A stretch of 64,000 bases of DNA, from NCBI RefSeq assembly GCF_002367995.1, contig NZ_AP018207.1:7975366-8039365 (forward strand). The letters are read 5' to 3'. Under the pieces are notes generated by a model, which did not search any database, was not told where the DNA came from, and saw only the letters and a list, made by a program, of their open reading frames with translations. The first letter of the stretch is position 1; each line of letters begins with the position of its first letter. The position numbers and the translations under genes are program-made. This document shows, piece after piece, positions 1 to 9,693 of this stretch. Origin of the DNA: Calothrix brevissima NIES-22 (GTDB lineage: Bacteria > Cyanobacteriota > Cyanobacteriia > Cyanobacteriales > Nostocaceae).

Positions 1-1221
1 GCCACAGAAGTGCGCCAACTGTTAGCAGCAGACAGGGTGGGGATGTTTCGTTTCTACCCAGATTCTCATTGGGATGATGGCGAATTTGTTTCTGAGGATG
101 TAGATCCAGCTTTTCCCTCAGCTATGGCGCAAAGAATCCACGATCATTGCTTTGGCGATCGCTTTGCCGTTCAATATCAGCAAGGACGAATTCAAGCTGT
201 GGCAGATATTGATAATTATGGACTGAGCGATTGTCACGTTCAAGTTTTAGCACAATTTCAAATTAAAGCTAACTTAGTAGTACCTTTGTTACAAGGTGAT
301 AACCTTTGGGGATTGTTGTGTATTCATCAATGCCGCGCGCCGCGAGAATGGCAAGCTACAGAAATTGAATTTGCTACAGAAATTGCCAGTCACCTAGCTG
401 TGGCGCTGCAACACGCCGAACTTTTAGTTGATGTGCAAGCAGAAGTACAAGAACGCCAGCAGGCTGAACAAGCAGTTATTAGCCTCAACCAAGGATTACA
501 ACGGGCAATTGTGGAACTACAAGCAGTAAATAAAGAATTGGAAGCTTTTAGCTACTCCGTTTCCCACGATTTACGCGCCCCCCTCCGCAGTATTGATGGC
601 TTTAGTCAGGCGCTTTTAGAAGATTACCAAGATCAAATAGACGATACAGGAAAAGACTATCTCCAGCGCATCCGGTCAGCTACGCAACGCATGGGGCAAT
701 TGATTGATGACTTACTCAATCTCTCCCGATTAATGCGTAGCGATATGCAGTTAGAAACTGTAGATCTCAGTTTATTGGCGAGGAGAATTGGCACAGAGTT
801 ACAAGAAAGCCACCCTGAGCGACAGGTTGAGTTAATCGTGCAACCAGGGTTAACGGCTCAAGGAGATAGCCGACTTTTGCAAATGCTATTGACGAATTTA
901 CTCGATAATGCATGGAAATTTACTTCCAAGCACGATCGCGCTAAAATCGAATTCGGCGCAATAATTCCAGAAACGGGTATTCCCGTGTATTTTGTTCGCG
1001 ATGATGGAGCGGGCTTTAATATGGCCTACACAAACAAACTATTTAGCCCCTTCCAACGACTGCATAGAGTAGATGAATTTCCCGGAACCGGAATCGGGTT
1101 AGCCATAGTACAACGCATTGTCCATCGACATGGCGGTCGCGTATGGGCAGAAGGATTGGTCGAACAGGGAGCTACTTTTTACCTTACATTAGTAGCAGAT
1201 GAGGCTGGAGCACAAGCGTGA
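1..1221 (+). CDS. GAF-domain sensor histidine kinase, C-terminal part (5' end outside window)
   Basis: The reading frame is open from base 1, so the start lies upstream. The visible part has a GAF domain of the cyanobacterial phytochrome/cyanobacteriochrome type (roughly the first 135 residues), a coiled-coil linker, a HisKA dimerisation helix with the phospho-acceptor His in SVSHDLRAP (codon at 565-567), and a HATPase domain with an N-box (LLDNAWKF) and glycine boxes (DDGAGF, GTGIGLAI). It should autophosphorylate and pass phosphate to the receiver encoded immediately downstream, whose start overlaps its stop. The GAF lacks an obvious bilin-binding Cys in the visible part, so light sensing cannot be claimed. 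Confidence 0.9.
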   Translation, partial: ATEVRQLLAADRVGMFRFYPDSHWDDGEFVSEDVDPAFPSAMAQRIHDHCFGDRFAVQYQQGRIQAVADIDNYGLSDCHVQVLAQFQIKANLVVPLLQGDNLWGLLCIHQCRAPREWQATEIEFATEIASHLAVALQHAELLVDVQAEVQERQQAEQAVISLNQGLQRAIVELQAVNKELEAFSYSVSHDLRAPLRSIDGFSQALLEDYQDQIDDTGKDYLQRIRSATQRMGQLIDDLLNLSRLMRSDMQLETVDLSLLARRIGTELQESHPERQVELIVQPGLTAQGDSRLLQMLLTNLLDNAWKFTSKHDRAKIEFGAIIPETGIPVYFVRDDGAGFNMAYTNKLFSPFQRLHRVDEFPGTGIGLAIVQRIVHRHGGRVWAEGLVEQGATFYLTLVADEAGAQA

Positions 1222-1655
1222 CCAATAAAATGATTTTGCTGGTAGAAGACAATCCTGATGACGAAGCTTTAGCCATTCGCGCACTCAGGCGCAATCATAT
1301 CAGTAATGAAATCATCGTAGCCCGCGATGGTGTGGAAGCTCTCGATTATTTATTTGGTACTGGCGTTCATTCTGGCCGAGATATCAAGATTAAACCGACT
1401 GTAATTTTGTTGGATCTCAAGTTACCCCGCATTGATGGTTTAGAAGTATTGCGCCGCTTACGGGAAGATAGACGCACTAGTTTGCTACCTGTAGTCGTTT
1501 TAACTACTTCCAGTGAAGAAAAAGATTTAATTCATAGTTATAGCTTGGGGTGCAACAGTTATATCCGCAAACCAGTAGATTTTATTCAATTTACGGAAGC
1601 AGTCCGACAACTAGGAATGTACTGGTTATTAATGAACGAAGTACCGCCCATTTAG
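1218..1655 (+). CDS. Rcp1-like single-domain response regulator
   Basis: A 145-residue stand-alone receiver domain with no output domain. The acidic pocket (EDNPDDE), the phospho-acceptor Asp66 (ILLDLKLP), the Thr of LTTSS and the Lys of RKP are all present. Length and the long loop before the phosphorylation site match the Rcp1 family, partners of cyanobacterial phytochrome-type kinases. The GTG start overlaps the stop codon of the upstream kinase (GTGA), implying translational coupling; an ATG at 1230 is an alternative start. It probably acts as phosphate shuttle or output for the adjacent kinase; the downstream target is not visible. Confidence 0.9.
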   Translation: MTNKMILLVEDNPDDEALAIRALRRNHISNEIIVARDGVEALDYLFGTGVHSGRDIKIKPTVILLDLKLPRIDGLEVLRRLREDRRTSLLPVVVLTTSSEEKDLIHSYSLGCNSYIRKPVDFIQFTEAVRQLGMYWLLMNEVPPI

Positions 1656-1668
1656 AGATTAAGTCAAG

Positions 1669-3957
1669 ATGCTCCCCCACCTGCGTGTTTTGATTGTTGA
1701 AGATTCAGAAGATGATACGCTCCTACTGGTTAGAGAGTTACGTCGGGCTGGATACAATTTGCATTATGTCCGGGTTGATACCGCAGATGAAATGGAAGCA
1801 GCACTCAATCAACAATTATGGGATATTGTGATTGCAGATTATAGTCTACCTGCCTTTAGCGGTTTAGATGCTTTAAAGCTAGTGCAAAAACGCAAGCTAG
1901 ATATACCATTTATCATTGTCTCCGGTACAATTGGCGAAGATATTGCTGTAGCCGCGATGAAAGCGGGAGCGCACGACTATATCATCAAGGGTAACCTGAC
2001 TCGCTTAGTCCCAGCTGTAGAACGAGAATTACGGGAAGCGGAAGAACGGTATAAACGCCATAGTGCAGAACAGGCTTTTCAAGAAAGCGAAGACCGTTTC
2101 CGTACACTCTGTTCTTCAGCACCTTTGGCTATATTTCAAACCGATGCTCAAGGACAGCTGACTTACAATAATCCTTTATGGTATGAAATTTCTGGCTTAA
2201 GTACTCAGGAGAGTTTAGGCGAAGGTTGGACGCAAGCAATTCACCCCCAAGAACAAGCTGCGGTGGTTGCAGATTGGCAAGAAACTGTATCAAAACAAAG
2301 TACTTGGGTGCAGGAATTCAGGCTGCTCAATCCCCAAGGTGAGGTAAGATGGGTACGCGCCCTAGCTAGCCCGATGTATTCCGCAGATGAAAGATTTTTA
2401 GGTCATGTAGGTACAGTTGAGGATATTACCGATCGCAAATTAGCCGCACAGAAAATCTACGAGCAAGCTGCACTACTGGATATTTCTATTGATGCGATCG
2501 CAGTTTGTGACCTAGAAAATAATATCTTATTTTGGAATAAAGGCGCTGAACGTCTTTATGGCTGGAAAACCGCCGAAGTATTTGGTAAAAATGCCGCTAA
2601 ACTCTTATTTAAATCTGGTGACACTGCACCACCCTTTGTGGAAATACAGACAATATTAGCCACAGAAGGTAAATGGCAAGGCGAGTTACAGCAAGTCACA
2701 AAAGATGGTAAAAACATCATCGTTGAAAGTCGTTGGACAATGATGCGCGATGAAGCTGGTAACCCCAAATCGATTTTGACATTGAGTACAGATATTACCC
2801 AGAAAAAACAATTAGAAGCGCAATTTCTCCGCGCTCAACGTTTAGAAAGCTTAGGAACTCTTGCTAGTGGTATCGCCCACGATTTTAACAACATCCTCAC
2901 GCCAATTTTAGCAACTGCGCAACTCCTACCTTTAAAATTTCCTAATCTCGATGAAAGTACGCAGCAATTATTACAAATACTTGAAAGCAGCGCCAAGCGG
3001 GGTGCAGATTTAGTCCAGCAAATTCTCTCATTTACACGCGGTGTTGAAGGTAGTCGTTCTATAGTGCAATTGCGACATTTACTATTAGATGTAGCTCAAG
3101 TTACCCAACGCACCTTTCCCAAATCTATTGAAACTAAAACTGATATTACTTCTAGCTTGTGGACAGTTTTTGCTGATGCTACTCAACTGCATCAAGTATT
3201 AATGAACTTGTGTGTCAATGCCCGTGATGCCATGCCAAATGGTGGCACGCTCTATATTAATGCCGAAAACCTTTGGTTAGATAAAAATTATGCAGCGAGT
3301 ATGCATGTTGATGCCAAAGAAGGTTTTTATGTTGTCATCACCATTGCGGATACTGGTACAGGAATTCCCCCAGAAATTATGGAGCGAATTTTTGACCCAT
3401 TTTTTACCACTAAAGAAGTCGGTAAAGGTACTGGCTTAGGACTTTCCACCGTCATGGGTATTATTAAAAACCACAATGGTTTTGTGACTGTATACAGCGA
3501 AGTTGATCGAGGAAGCTGTTTTAAAGTTTATTTACCCAGTCGAGAAATTGCCGAAACCAACGCAATCACACATACAGAATTACCAAATGGTAATGGTGAA
3601 TTAATTTTAGTTGTTGATGATGAAGTCTCAATTTGTGAGATTGCAAAAACTACTTTAGAAAGCCATAATTACAAAATTATTACTGCTAGCGATGGTATTG
3701 GCGCGCTAGCACTTTATGCCCAGCATATAGATGAAATTAAACTGGTATTAATGGATATGATGATGCCAGTAATGGATGGTGCTAGCACAATCATGATGTT
3801 GCAACGCATGAATCCAAAAATACAAATTATTGCCATGAGTGGACTCATGTCCTATGAATCTCCTGCGCAAAAGCAAGATTTAGGTATTCGCGAATTCTTA
3901 GCCAAACCCTTTACAGCGCAAATTTTACTTAATACCCTACAAAAGGTGCTGGCTTAG
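1669..3957 (+). CDS. Hybrid histidine kinase, REC-PAS-PAS-HisKA-HATPase-REC
   Basis: 762 residues. Order: N-terminal receiver (about 5-125, with IVEDSEDD and an IVIADYSLP phosphorylation site), two PAS/PAC units (about 140-255 and 265-385), HisKA with His404 in GIAHDFNN, HATPase (about 510-625, GTGLGLS box), and a C-terminal receiver (about 640-760, Asp in LVLMDMMMP). The HDFNN-type H-box is typical of NtrB/HWE-like and multi-PAS hybrids. It starts 13 bp after the preceding response regulator and is probably co-transcribed with it. No membrane segment is seen, so a soluble multi-step phosphorelay protein is expected. The signal bound by the PAS domains is unknown. Confidence 0.9.
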   Translation: MLPHLRVLIVEDSEDDTLLLVRELRRAGYNLHYVRVDTADEMEAALNQQLWDIVIADYSLPAFSGLDALKLVQKRKLDIPFIIVSGTIGEDIAVAAMKAGAHDYIIKGNLTRLVPAVERELREAEERYKRHSAEQAFQESEDRFRTLCSSAPLAIFQTDAQGQLTYNNPLWYEISGLSTQESLGEGWTQAIHPQEQAAVVADWQETVSKQSTWVQEFRLLNPQGEVRWVRALASPMYSADERFLGHVGTVEDITDRKLAAQKIYEQAALLDISIDAIAVCDLENNILFWNKGAERLYGWKTAEVFGKNAAKLLFKSGDTAPPFVEIQTILATEGKWQGELQQVTKDGKNIIVESRWTMMRDEAGNPKSILTLSTDITQKKQLEAQFLRAQRLESLGTLASGIAHDFNNILTPILATAQLLPLKFPNLDESTQQLLQILESSAKRGADLVQQILSFTRGVEGSRSIVQLRHLLLDVAQVTQRTFPKSIETKTDITSSLWTVFADATQLHQVLMNLCVNARDAMPNGGTLYINAENLWLDKNYAASMHVDAKEGFYVVITIADTGTGIPPEIMERIFDPFFTTKEVGKGTGLGLSTVMGIIKNHNGFVTVYSEVDRGSCFKVYLPSREIAETNAITHTELPNGNGELILVVDDEVSICEIAKTTLESHNYKIITASDGIGALALYAQHIDEIKLVLMDMMMPVMDGASTIMMLQRMNPKIQIIAMSGLMSYESPAQKQDLGIREFLAKPFTAQILLNTLQKVLA

Positions 3958-3960
3958 AAG

Positions 3961-4110
3961 AGACAAGGGAGACAAGGGAGACAAGGGAGACAAGGAGGAC
4001 AAGGAGGACAAGGAGGACAAGGAAGAAAATGACTATTGACTATTGACTATTGACTATTGACTATTGACTATTGACTATTGACTATTGACTATTGACTATT
4101 AACTATTGAC
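3961..4110. repeat. Two abutting short tandem repeat arrays (9-bp and 7-bp units)
   Basis: A 9-bp unit (agacaaggg, drifting to ggacaagga) is repeated about seven times, then after a few bases a 7-bp unit (gactatt) is repeated about eleven times. They fill the gap between two convergent genes and reach the 3' end of the antiporter gene. These are short tandemly repeated sequences of the type common in heterocystous cyanobacteria. The 9-bp family recurs elsewhere in this window, including inside genes. Confidence 0.9.
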
Positions 4111-4114
4111 AAAA

Positions 4115-5413
4115 TTATTCAAACTCATCAATTGTCGCTGGAATATGCGGTTTTGTCTCTTGTGCAATATTGCGCTCATACCAATTCATTAAGGGAGTCG
4201 CGCTAATTCCATGCACAATTACCGAAACTACAATTGTAGTGTAAGTTATCCAAGCAATTTGTTCGGCAACGTTACCTTTTAAACCATTACCATAGGCGTA
4301 GGCTAAATAATATAAAGAACCTACACCACGAATACCAAACCAACCAAATAACCAACGGGTTCCGGAATGTAGGGTGCGGCGGGGAGAATTGAGCGGACGT
4401 TTACCGATGGTACTAATCCACACACCGACTGGTCTAATTACTAAAAATAATAAGATTATTATTAGTAAAGATTGCATTGCATAATTAACTATTGGCTTGA
4501 ATAATAATATTGACCCCAATAGTAAAATTGTGCCCACTTCTAGCAGCTTTTCTAATCGTTCAATAAATTCTAGTTGTGCTAATGGTTTTTCTGGATCTTG
4601 ATAACTGTGTTGTGCAACTAAGCCAGCAACAAATACTGCTAAAAATCCATATCCATTAACTACCTCTGTTAATGCGTAAGTGATAAAAATCATGCTGATG
4701 GCGATAAAATCTTCCATCAAATTATCAGCACGCCGTCGTCTTTGGATTTTTTTGTCTAACCAAACTATAGCTTTAGCCACTATAATTCCCATGACTATAC
4801 CAGAAGCGATCGCCCAAATTAAATCTACTAATAACCAATCTCGCAACCAATTATTCCAGTTATTATCTTTGAGGGTATAAATACCAAAATATACAAAGGG
4901 AAATGCTAACGCATCATTCAACCCACCTTCAGAAGTTAAACCAAAACGTAGCTCATCTTGGTCATTTGTATCTGTTAGTTGAACTTCCGAAGCGAGAACC
5001 GGATCGGTAGGTGCAAGAATGGCTCCTAATAAAATAGCTGCGCCCCAATCCATCCCTAGTAAAAATTTACCAACAAAAGCTAGAGCCAAAATAGAAATTG
5101 GCATTAAAAAGCCAATCAGGCGTGCTGTAATATCCCAAATCCCTAATTTAAATGGTCTGACTATTTTTAACCCACAGCTAAATACAGAAATAATCACTAC
5201 AAGCTCGCTGATTCTTTCTAAAAATTCCGCATTAAATACATCATTCCGGCGTAATTGAATCAACCCTATACCGTAAGGCCCCAAAAAAATCCCTACTAAA
5301 AGATAGATTAAGGCAAAGGAAAGCGGTAACCGAGAAATCCACCCTGAGCCTAATGTAACTATTAGCAAAAGTAGACCAATGACTAGTAAGTCAAGAATAT
5401 AAACATCTACCAT
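4115..5413 (-). CDS. CPA1-family (NhaP-type) cation:proton antiporter
   Basis: 432 residues, highly hydrophobic, with about 12 membrane segments. Characteristic CPA1 features are visible: APTDPVLASEV in the middle of the protein and the ion-binding LND (EGGLNDALAFP), followed by the conserved arginine-rich segment GWFGIRGVGSLYYL. It should exchange Na+ (or K+/Li+) for protons across the plasma membrane. The upstream region contains a HIP1 site but no clear promoter. The 3' end abuts a tandem repeat array. Substrate preference cannot be read from sequence alone. Confidence 0.88.
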   Translation of the reverse strand: MVDVYILDLLVIGLLLLIVTLGSGWISRLPLSFALIYLLVGIFLGPYGIGLIQLRRNDVFNAEFLERISELVVIISVFSCGLKIVRPFKLGIWDITARLIGFLMPISILALAFVGKFLLGMDWGAAILLGAILAPTDPVLASEVQLTDTNDQDELRFGLTSEGGLNDALAFPFVYFGIYTLKDNNWNNWLRDWLLVDLIWAIASGIVMGIIVAKAIVWLDKKIQRRRRADNLMEDFIAISMIFITYALTEVVNGYGFLAVFVAGLVAQHSYQDPEKPLAQLEFIERLEKLLEVGTILLLGSILLFKPIVNYAMQSLLIIILLFLVIRPVGVWISTIGKRPLNSPRRTLHSGTRWLFGWFGIRGVGSLYYLAYAYGNGLKGNVAEQIAWITYTTIVVSVIVHGISATPLMNWYERNIAQETKPHIPATIDEFE

Positions 5414-6019
5414 AGCTATTTGTATAAAAATTTAACTGATGCCTTGTCAGTGTAGTGGCGATCGCACTGGTGACTGCATTACCTGGGGAGAGATTTTGTC
5501 AAAATAATTGATAATAATTTCTACCTCTCTTAGCTGAAGACAACCCCTATTTTCAAAGAATGACTGCTTGTTACAATATTTTCTATGCGATCCATCAACA
5601 AATTTATCACCCTACACCCCATAATTTTTTACTCGTTATTCGCGAGAAAATCTCTTTTAATAGTCAACCGTCAACCGTCAACTGTCAACGCTATTTTCAA
5701 GTTAGCCCCTCATGGGAAAAGCCCAAAACCAAACCAGAAAATCTCTCTTCCCTAGCCCCTAGCTCCTAGCCCCTATTTTCCAGTTAACCTCCTATGTATC
5801 CGAAATAGCTCACGGAAGAGTTGTATGTAAATTATGTAGTCAACAAGACTCTAGATACTCAGACTATTAGCACTGAGAGTGTTAATGATATCAATAACAC
5901 CATTATCTAGTGATATCTGCATAATAATAAATTATCTTTATTCAGCAGAAATTAGCAGTGCATAAATTTAGTCGGTGTAACCTATGAAATCAATAGTTAA
6001 TATTTGATAGATTCGTTCT
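5414..6019. other. Intergenic region without a convincing gene
   Basis: Divergent spacer between the antiporter (minus) and the PAS-LuxR gene (plus). It carries short repeats of the tcaaccg/tcaactg type near 5660-5690, and a run of related ctagcccct words near 5755-5775. An open frame at 5560-5769 runs through these repeats and has no recognisable protein character. The last 200 bases are AT-rich and probably hold the promoter of the downstream regulator. Confidence 0.5.
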
Positions 6020-6640
6020 ATGGCTACTATCAGCAAAACTTCCCTATCAGCAACAGTTAAAGCAACTCAACTAGATAAGATTGATTATTTTGAATCGCTG
6101 CAAGCTAATTTATTACAAGCAGTGATTGAAAATCTCGGAGATGGACTATTAATTTTGGACGATCGCGGTAAATTATTTCATGCAAATGCATCTGGATTAA
6201 CAATATGTAGTCAATTAAATCAAGAAAAACACCAGGCGAATTTTATTCACCCAGTGATTGAGCGGCTTTGCAATTCTTTAAGCGAAAATTACAGATTTAC
6301 TACCGATCATCCAGTTATTCTTTCGGATGAAATTGTTGTAAATCAGTCGAAAGTTTTTCGCGTGCGGGTGAGATTGCTGAATTTAAATGTTGTCCATAAT
6401 TCTTGTTTTTTAGTCACAATTGAAAATCGCTGTGAGTCTTTGAAAAATGTCGCGTTTTCTGAAATCAGAAAATACGATTTAACGCCGAGAGAAGCGGAAA
6501 TTTGGTCTTTATATAGAAGGAACTATAGCTATAAAGATATCGCTGCTAAATTGTACATCACAATCAACACGGTCAAGAAGCACATGAAGAATATTCATGC
6601 TAAACGTCAAGCTTGTCTGACTATGCAGGATAGTTGTTAG
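6020..6640 (+). CDS. PAS-like domain plus LuxR-type helix-turn-helix regulator
   Basis: 206 residues. The N-terminal half (about 25-140) contains a PAS-like start (ENLGDGLLILDDRGKLFHAN), and the C-terminal 60 residues form a GerE/LuxR DNA-binding domain (LTPREAEIWSLYRRNYSYKDIAAKLYI, then TVKKHMKNIH). Such PAS-LuxR proteins are single-component transcription regulators. No receiver domain is present. The last residues (ACLTMQDSC) look somewhat truncated compared with typical family ends. It stands alone between divergent or convergent neighbours, so its target is unknown. No clear ribosome-binding site precedes the ATG. Confidence 0.8.
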   Translation: MATISKTSLSATVKATQLDKIDYFESLQANLLQAVIENLGDGLLILDDRGKLFHANASGLTICSQLNQEKHQANFIHPVIERLCNSLSENYRFTTDHPVILSDEIVVNQSKVFRVRVRLLNLNVVHNSCFLVTIENRCESLKNVAFSEIRKYDLTPREAEIWSLYRRNYSYKDIAAKLYITINTVKKHMKNIHAKRQACLTMQDSC

Positions 6641-6728
6641 TCATTGGTAAGGGTTTCACGCATATTGACTTTTTGCTACATGATGGGTGCAATTACCAAA
6701 TTATCTGCTAGATTATGACTTTTATTGC

Positions 6729-7292
6729 TTAAGGAGCTGCTGACGCATTTTGTAAGCGGATTAATGCATTAGAAACTTGGCTTTTTAAGTTATCATCTTT
6801 TTGGATATCTACAGTAATTTGGTTAAATCGCTCAATGGTTAAATTATTATCTTCGACTATCTTTTGGGAGTGTTTACAGTAATTAACGGCGATACCTTGA
6901 GCTTTCTTTGGTAGAGCGCTTATGCTTTTAGGATCGTTACAAACTATTTTGGGGATTTCTCTTCCATCCATAATTTTTTTAATGTCATCAAAGGCTTGTT
7001 GACGAGCCGGCTCCATTGCTAATACTGCTTGAGCATAGCTATTGATTTCATTAGTATTAACTGGTGATGGACTTTGCGCATTAGCTTTGGTGCTAAATAT
7101 TAGCACGCTAGCGATTAAACCTGTAGTAGCGATCGCGCTCTTATACAATGTTCTGGAAAACATTTGCTTTAAGCTATCTCGAAAAAATAAATTAGCAGTT
7201 TTTTGCATATAACCTGTGACACAGAACTCAGTAGAGATATGATATTCGCTCTGAATTATTTTAGGAGTAAGAAGTTCCACAAATTTTTTCAT
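6729..7292 (-). CDS. DUF4168-like exported protein
   Basis: 187 residues from the first start codon. A signal peptide with an ANAQ-like cleavage site follows the internal start MFSRTLYKS at residue 44 (ATG at 7163), so the true start is more likely there or at residue 29 than at 7292. The mature part contains the pattern of DUF4168 proteins: EINSYAQAVLAMEP near its start, a Cys pair (IVCND, NYCKH) and the closing helix LTIERFNQITVDIQKDDNLKSQV. The family is periplasmic or exported and functionally uncharacterised. Convergent with the upstream regulator gene. Confidence 0.7.
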   Translation of the reverse strand: MKKFVELLTPKIIQSEYHISTEFCVTGYMQKTANLFFRDSLKQMFSRTLYKSAIATTGLIASVLIFSTKANAQSPSPVNTNEINSYAQAVLAMEPARQQAFDDIKKIMDGREIPKIVCNDPKSISALPKKAQGIAVNYCKHSQKIVEDNNLTIERFNQITVDIQKDDNLKSQVSNALIRLQNASAAP

Positions 7293-7335
7293 CCATGAAA
7301 TTTTTATATAATCCTGGAAATTTTTATATTTTGTG

Positions 7336-8325
7336 TCAGTTTCTCCGAGAGACTTGACAAAGTTCTATCACTTTTGTCTGCATTGTAGCTATATCGGAAT
7401 ATCCTTGTTTGAGGCTGACTTCTAATTCTAGCAACAAGGGTAAAATGCTGATTAGTTGCTGTACAGAGAGGGATTTGACTTCTTGCTGTAAAAAATAAAT
7501 ACGTTTGGGGTTCCCAACTTCTGCTGCTTTAGCGATCGCATCTGGATTCCGCTCGCCACTTTCCATCATAATTTTTACCCATAGCCAGGTGCGAAATTGA
7601 CCAATCAAGGTTGCAACTATCCGCAAACCTGGCTCGGAAGCATTCATCAAATCGTTTAAGGTAGTTAGAGCCTTAGCCGTATCGCCAGTTCTAATGGCTG
7701 CGGCTAACTGTAAACTATTTTGTGTAGTATTTCTGATTAAATTAGTAATAATCGCTACATCTAAAGGTTGATTGTTTCCAGCCCCATACAAGCGTAATTT
7801 TTCCATTTCATTGTAGAGGAGTCTTGTATCATTACCAACAGACTCAGCAATTAATTCCACAGCTTTCGGTGTCAATTTTACACCCAAACTTTGGGCAGCT
7901 TGATTGACTGCTTGTACCAGTAACTCTGTTTTCCAAGGGGGAATCAAGGGAAATTCGCGAAACTCGGTAGCGAACTGCTTTAATGTTTTTGTTGCTTTTA
8001 AGCGTTCGTCGGGTTTGTTGCGACTGGTGAGCAATAAAAATGAGTTTTCGGGAATGACAGGTAAAGTGCGCGTCAGTTCAGCTAACACATTATCTGGACA
8101 ATGCTGACACAGAGTAGTATTTACTAACCAGACTAATCTCCCACCAGCGCCAAAGCTGGGTGTCATCGCTTGATTTAACGCTTGAATCACCGCATCATCT
8201 CGATCTGGAAGAAAGGAAGTATAGTTAAAACTTGTCCATAAAGGATCGAGAACGCGATCGCTTAATGCCGACACCGCCTTTTCTATGGCAAAATCATCTT
8301 CACCCCAGTAAACGTAAATTGGCAT
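7336..8325 (-). CDS. holA: DNA polymerase III subunit delta
   Basis: 329 residues, the usual length for the delta subunit of the clamp-loader complex. Begins MPIYVYWGEDDFAIEKAV, matching the N-terminal segment that contacts the beta clamp, followed by an AAA+-like fold without a functional Walker A and the C-terminal collar domain (LRIVATLIGQFRTWLWVK). It opens the beta sliding clamp during loading. Chromosomal housekeeping gene. No partner gene is adjacent, as is normal for this subunit. Confidence 0.9.
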   Translation of the reverse strand: MPIYVYWGEDDFAIEKAVSALSDRVLDPLWTSFNYTSFLPDRDDAVIQALNQAMTPSFGAGGRLVWLVNTTLCQHCPDNVLAELTRTLPVIPENSFLLLTSRNKPDERLKATKTLKQFATEFREFPLIPPWKTELLVQAVNQAAQSLGVKLTPKAVELIAESVGNDTRLLYNEMEKLRLYGAGNNQPLDVAIITNLIRNTTQNSLQLAAAIRTGDTAKALTTLNDLMNASEPGLRIVATLIGQFRTWLWVKIMMESGERNPDAIAKAAEVGNPKRIYFLQQEVKSLSVQQLISILPLLLELEVSLKQGYSDIATMQTKVIELCQVSRRN

Positions 8326-8371
8326 GGAAAAACCTCAGTTCTTCTCTTTTTCACCCTATCATTAGATTGAA

Positions 8372-8405
8372 AATGTGCATAGGGCATAGGGCATAGGGCA
8401 TGGGG
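8372..8405. repeat. Short tandem repeat, gcataggg-type
   Basis: Three to four copies of a unit gcatagggcat between holA (upstream end) and the GNAT gene. Same family as arrays at 37440-37518, 35206-35232 and 51436-51480. Confidence 0.75.
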
Positions 8406-8455
8406 CAGAAATGACTCTTGTACAGACAAGGGTTATTGCGTCTCTCTACGTCTCT

Positions 8456-8944
8456 CTACGCTACCAATTTTTTACTCATTTTCGTCACTGGGACAATTAT
8501 CCCTTTACTTAAATAATGTGGCGCTCTGGCAATTGCTGTAAAACCTAGTCGCGAATAAAAGCCTTCAGCATATAGGCTAGCAGTGGTTATTACTCGATCT
8601 ATACCTTGTTCTTTGGCGCGATCGCAAAAATGTTCAACTAAATTTCGTCCGATTCCTCTCCCTTGATATTGAGGATGCACGTATAAAGCTATGAGTTCAT
8701 CATCAATATAACTAGTAAAGCCTGTAATTACATGATCTATAACTGCTACCCAGAAATTATCTGCTTTAATTAGCTTAAAGATATTTACATTATCGGGGCG
8801 ATCGCGGTAGTTTCGCCAAGCTAATAGTTCTTCTGGGGAATAAAAAGTAGCTGGTAGCGCTTTAATTGCAGCAATATGAATTGTACTCAGATCCCTGGCA
8901 TCTGTTGGTTGTGCAGGTCTAAGAATTATTTCCTGAGCATTCAT
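8456..8944 (-). CDS. GNAT-family N-acetyltransferase
   Basis: 162 residues from the preferred start MNAQEIILRPAQ; an upstream in-frame start at 9016 would add 24 residues with no family similarity. The acetyl-CoA binding motif A is clear (LYVHPQYQGRGIGRNLVEHF), and the family-typical C-terminal YSRLGF follows. It transfers an acetyl group from acetyl-CoA to an unidentified amine. The nearest general class is the small YafP/PhnO-like acetyltransferases. Located between housekeeping genes, with no operon partner. Confidence 0.82.
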   Translation of the reverse strand: MNAQEIILRPAQPTDARDLSTIHIAAIKALPATFYSPEELLAWRNYRDRPDNVNIFKLIKADNFWVAVIDHVITGFTSYIDDELIALYVHPQYQGRGIGRNLVEHFCDRAKEQGIDRVITTASLYAEGFYSRLGFTAIARAPHYLSKGIIVPVTKMSKKLVA

Positions 8945-9016
8945 ATTTGTTGGGCTAGCATTGAGACTACATGCCTTATATAAGGTATTTAACTGGCGAT
9001 CGCAATATGTCAACAA

Positions 9017-9693
9017 CCTCGCCTCTCAACTAAAAACTCAACCCCCTACTTTGAAAACAAGCAGAAAATCTCAACTACAGCATCTTGACTGCGCCTATTT
9101 TTTGTCTTTTCTAGATGAAGGCTCATATTAGGCGAGTAAATACACCTACTTTGTGAGAGATTGTACTATTAATTATGCATACACCAATTATTTATCAAGA
9201 TAATCCTCGTAGGTTTACTGAAAAATTATTTGGCAAACATTGGCAGTAATTAAATACTATTCCGCCCTTGATGAATGCCTGCTAAGTAAAGATTTAATGC
9301 TGCTTTATATTGGTTTATTACAAAAAATAATTACCCCTATTTTATTGGTATTATAGTTACTGAGGCAATTTTTATAACATCGATAGCCTCGTCACTAGTT
9401 GCCTTTTTATTACCAACTCCCAGTTGAGGTAAATGTTCACTACTATCGCAAAATTGCTGTTAGGTTGTGGTGATAATAATTACGAATTAAGAAATTTAAA
9501 TTCTGAGTTATAAATTATCGCTTAAACGTTCAATATAACACGCTTAATTGACGATAATTTTCTCGGTATTGTAACAACAATTAACATCTTCACCTGGCAT
9601 GACTGTACCTGGTATGTATATAAAAAGGTTGACATTTTCTAGTGATTTAAAGAATCATCTTAGGGAAACCGGATAGTCGTTGTCGAGGAAACT
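9017..9693. other. Long AT-rich leader region before the CPA2 antiporter
   Basis: 677 bases without a convincing gene. A 24-codon open frame starts at 9175 (MHTPIIYQDNPRR...) but has no recognisable family. Several stretches look like promoter or leader DNA (repeated tataat-like words near 9350-9360 and 9590-9620). No strong inverted repeat was found. The final bases before the antiporter ATG lack a strong Shine-Dalgarno sequence. Confidence 0.45.

Noticed and set aside
5560..5769. 69-codon frame on the plus strand.
   Set aside because: It crosses short repeats, has no family likeness, and no ribosome-binding site.
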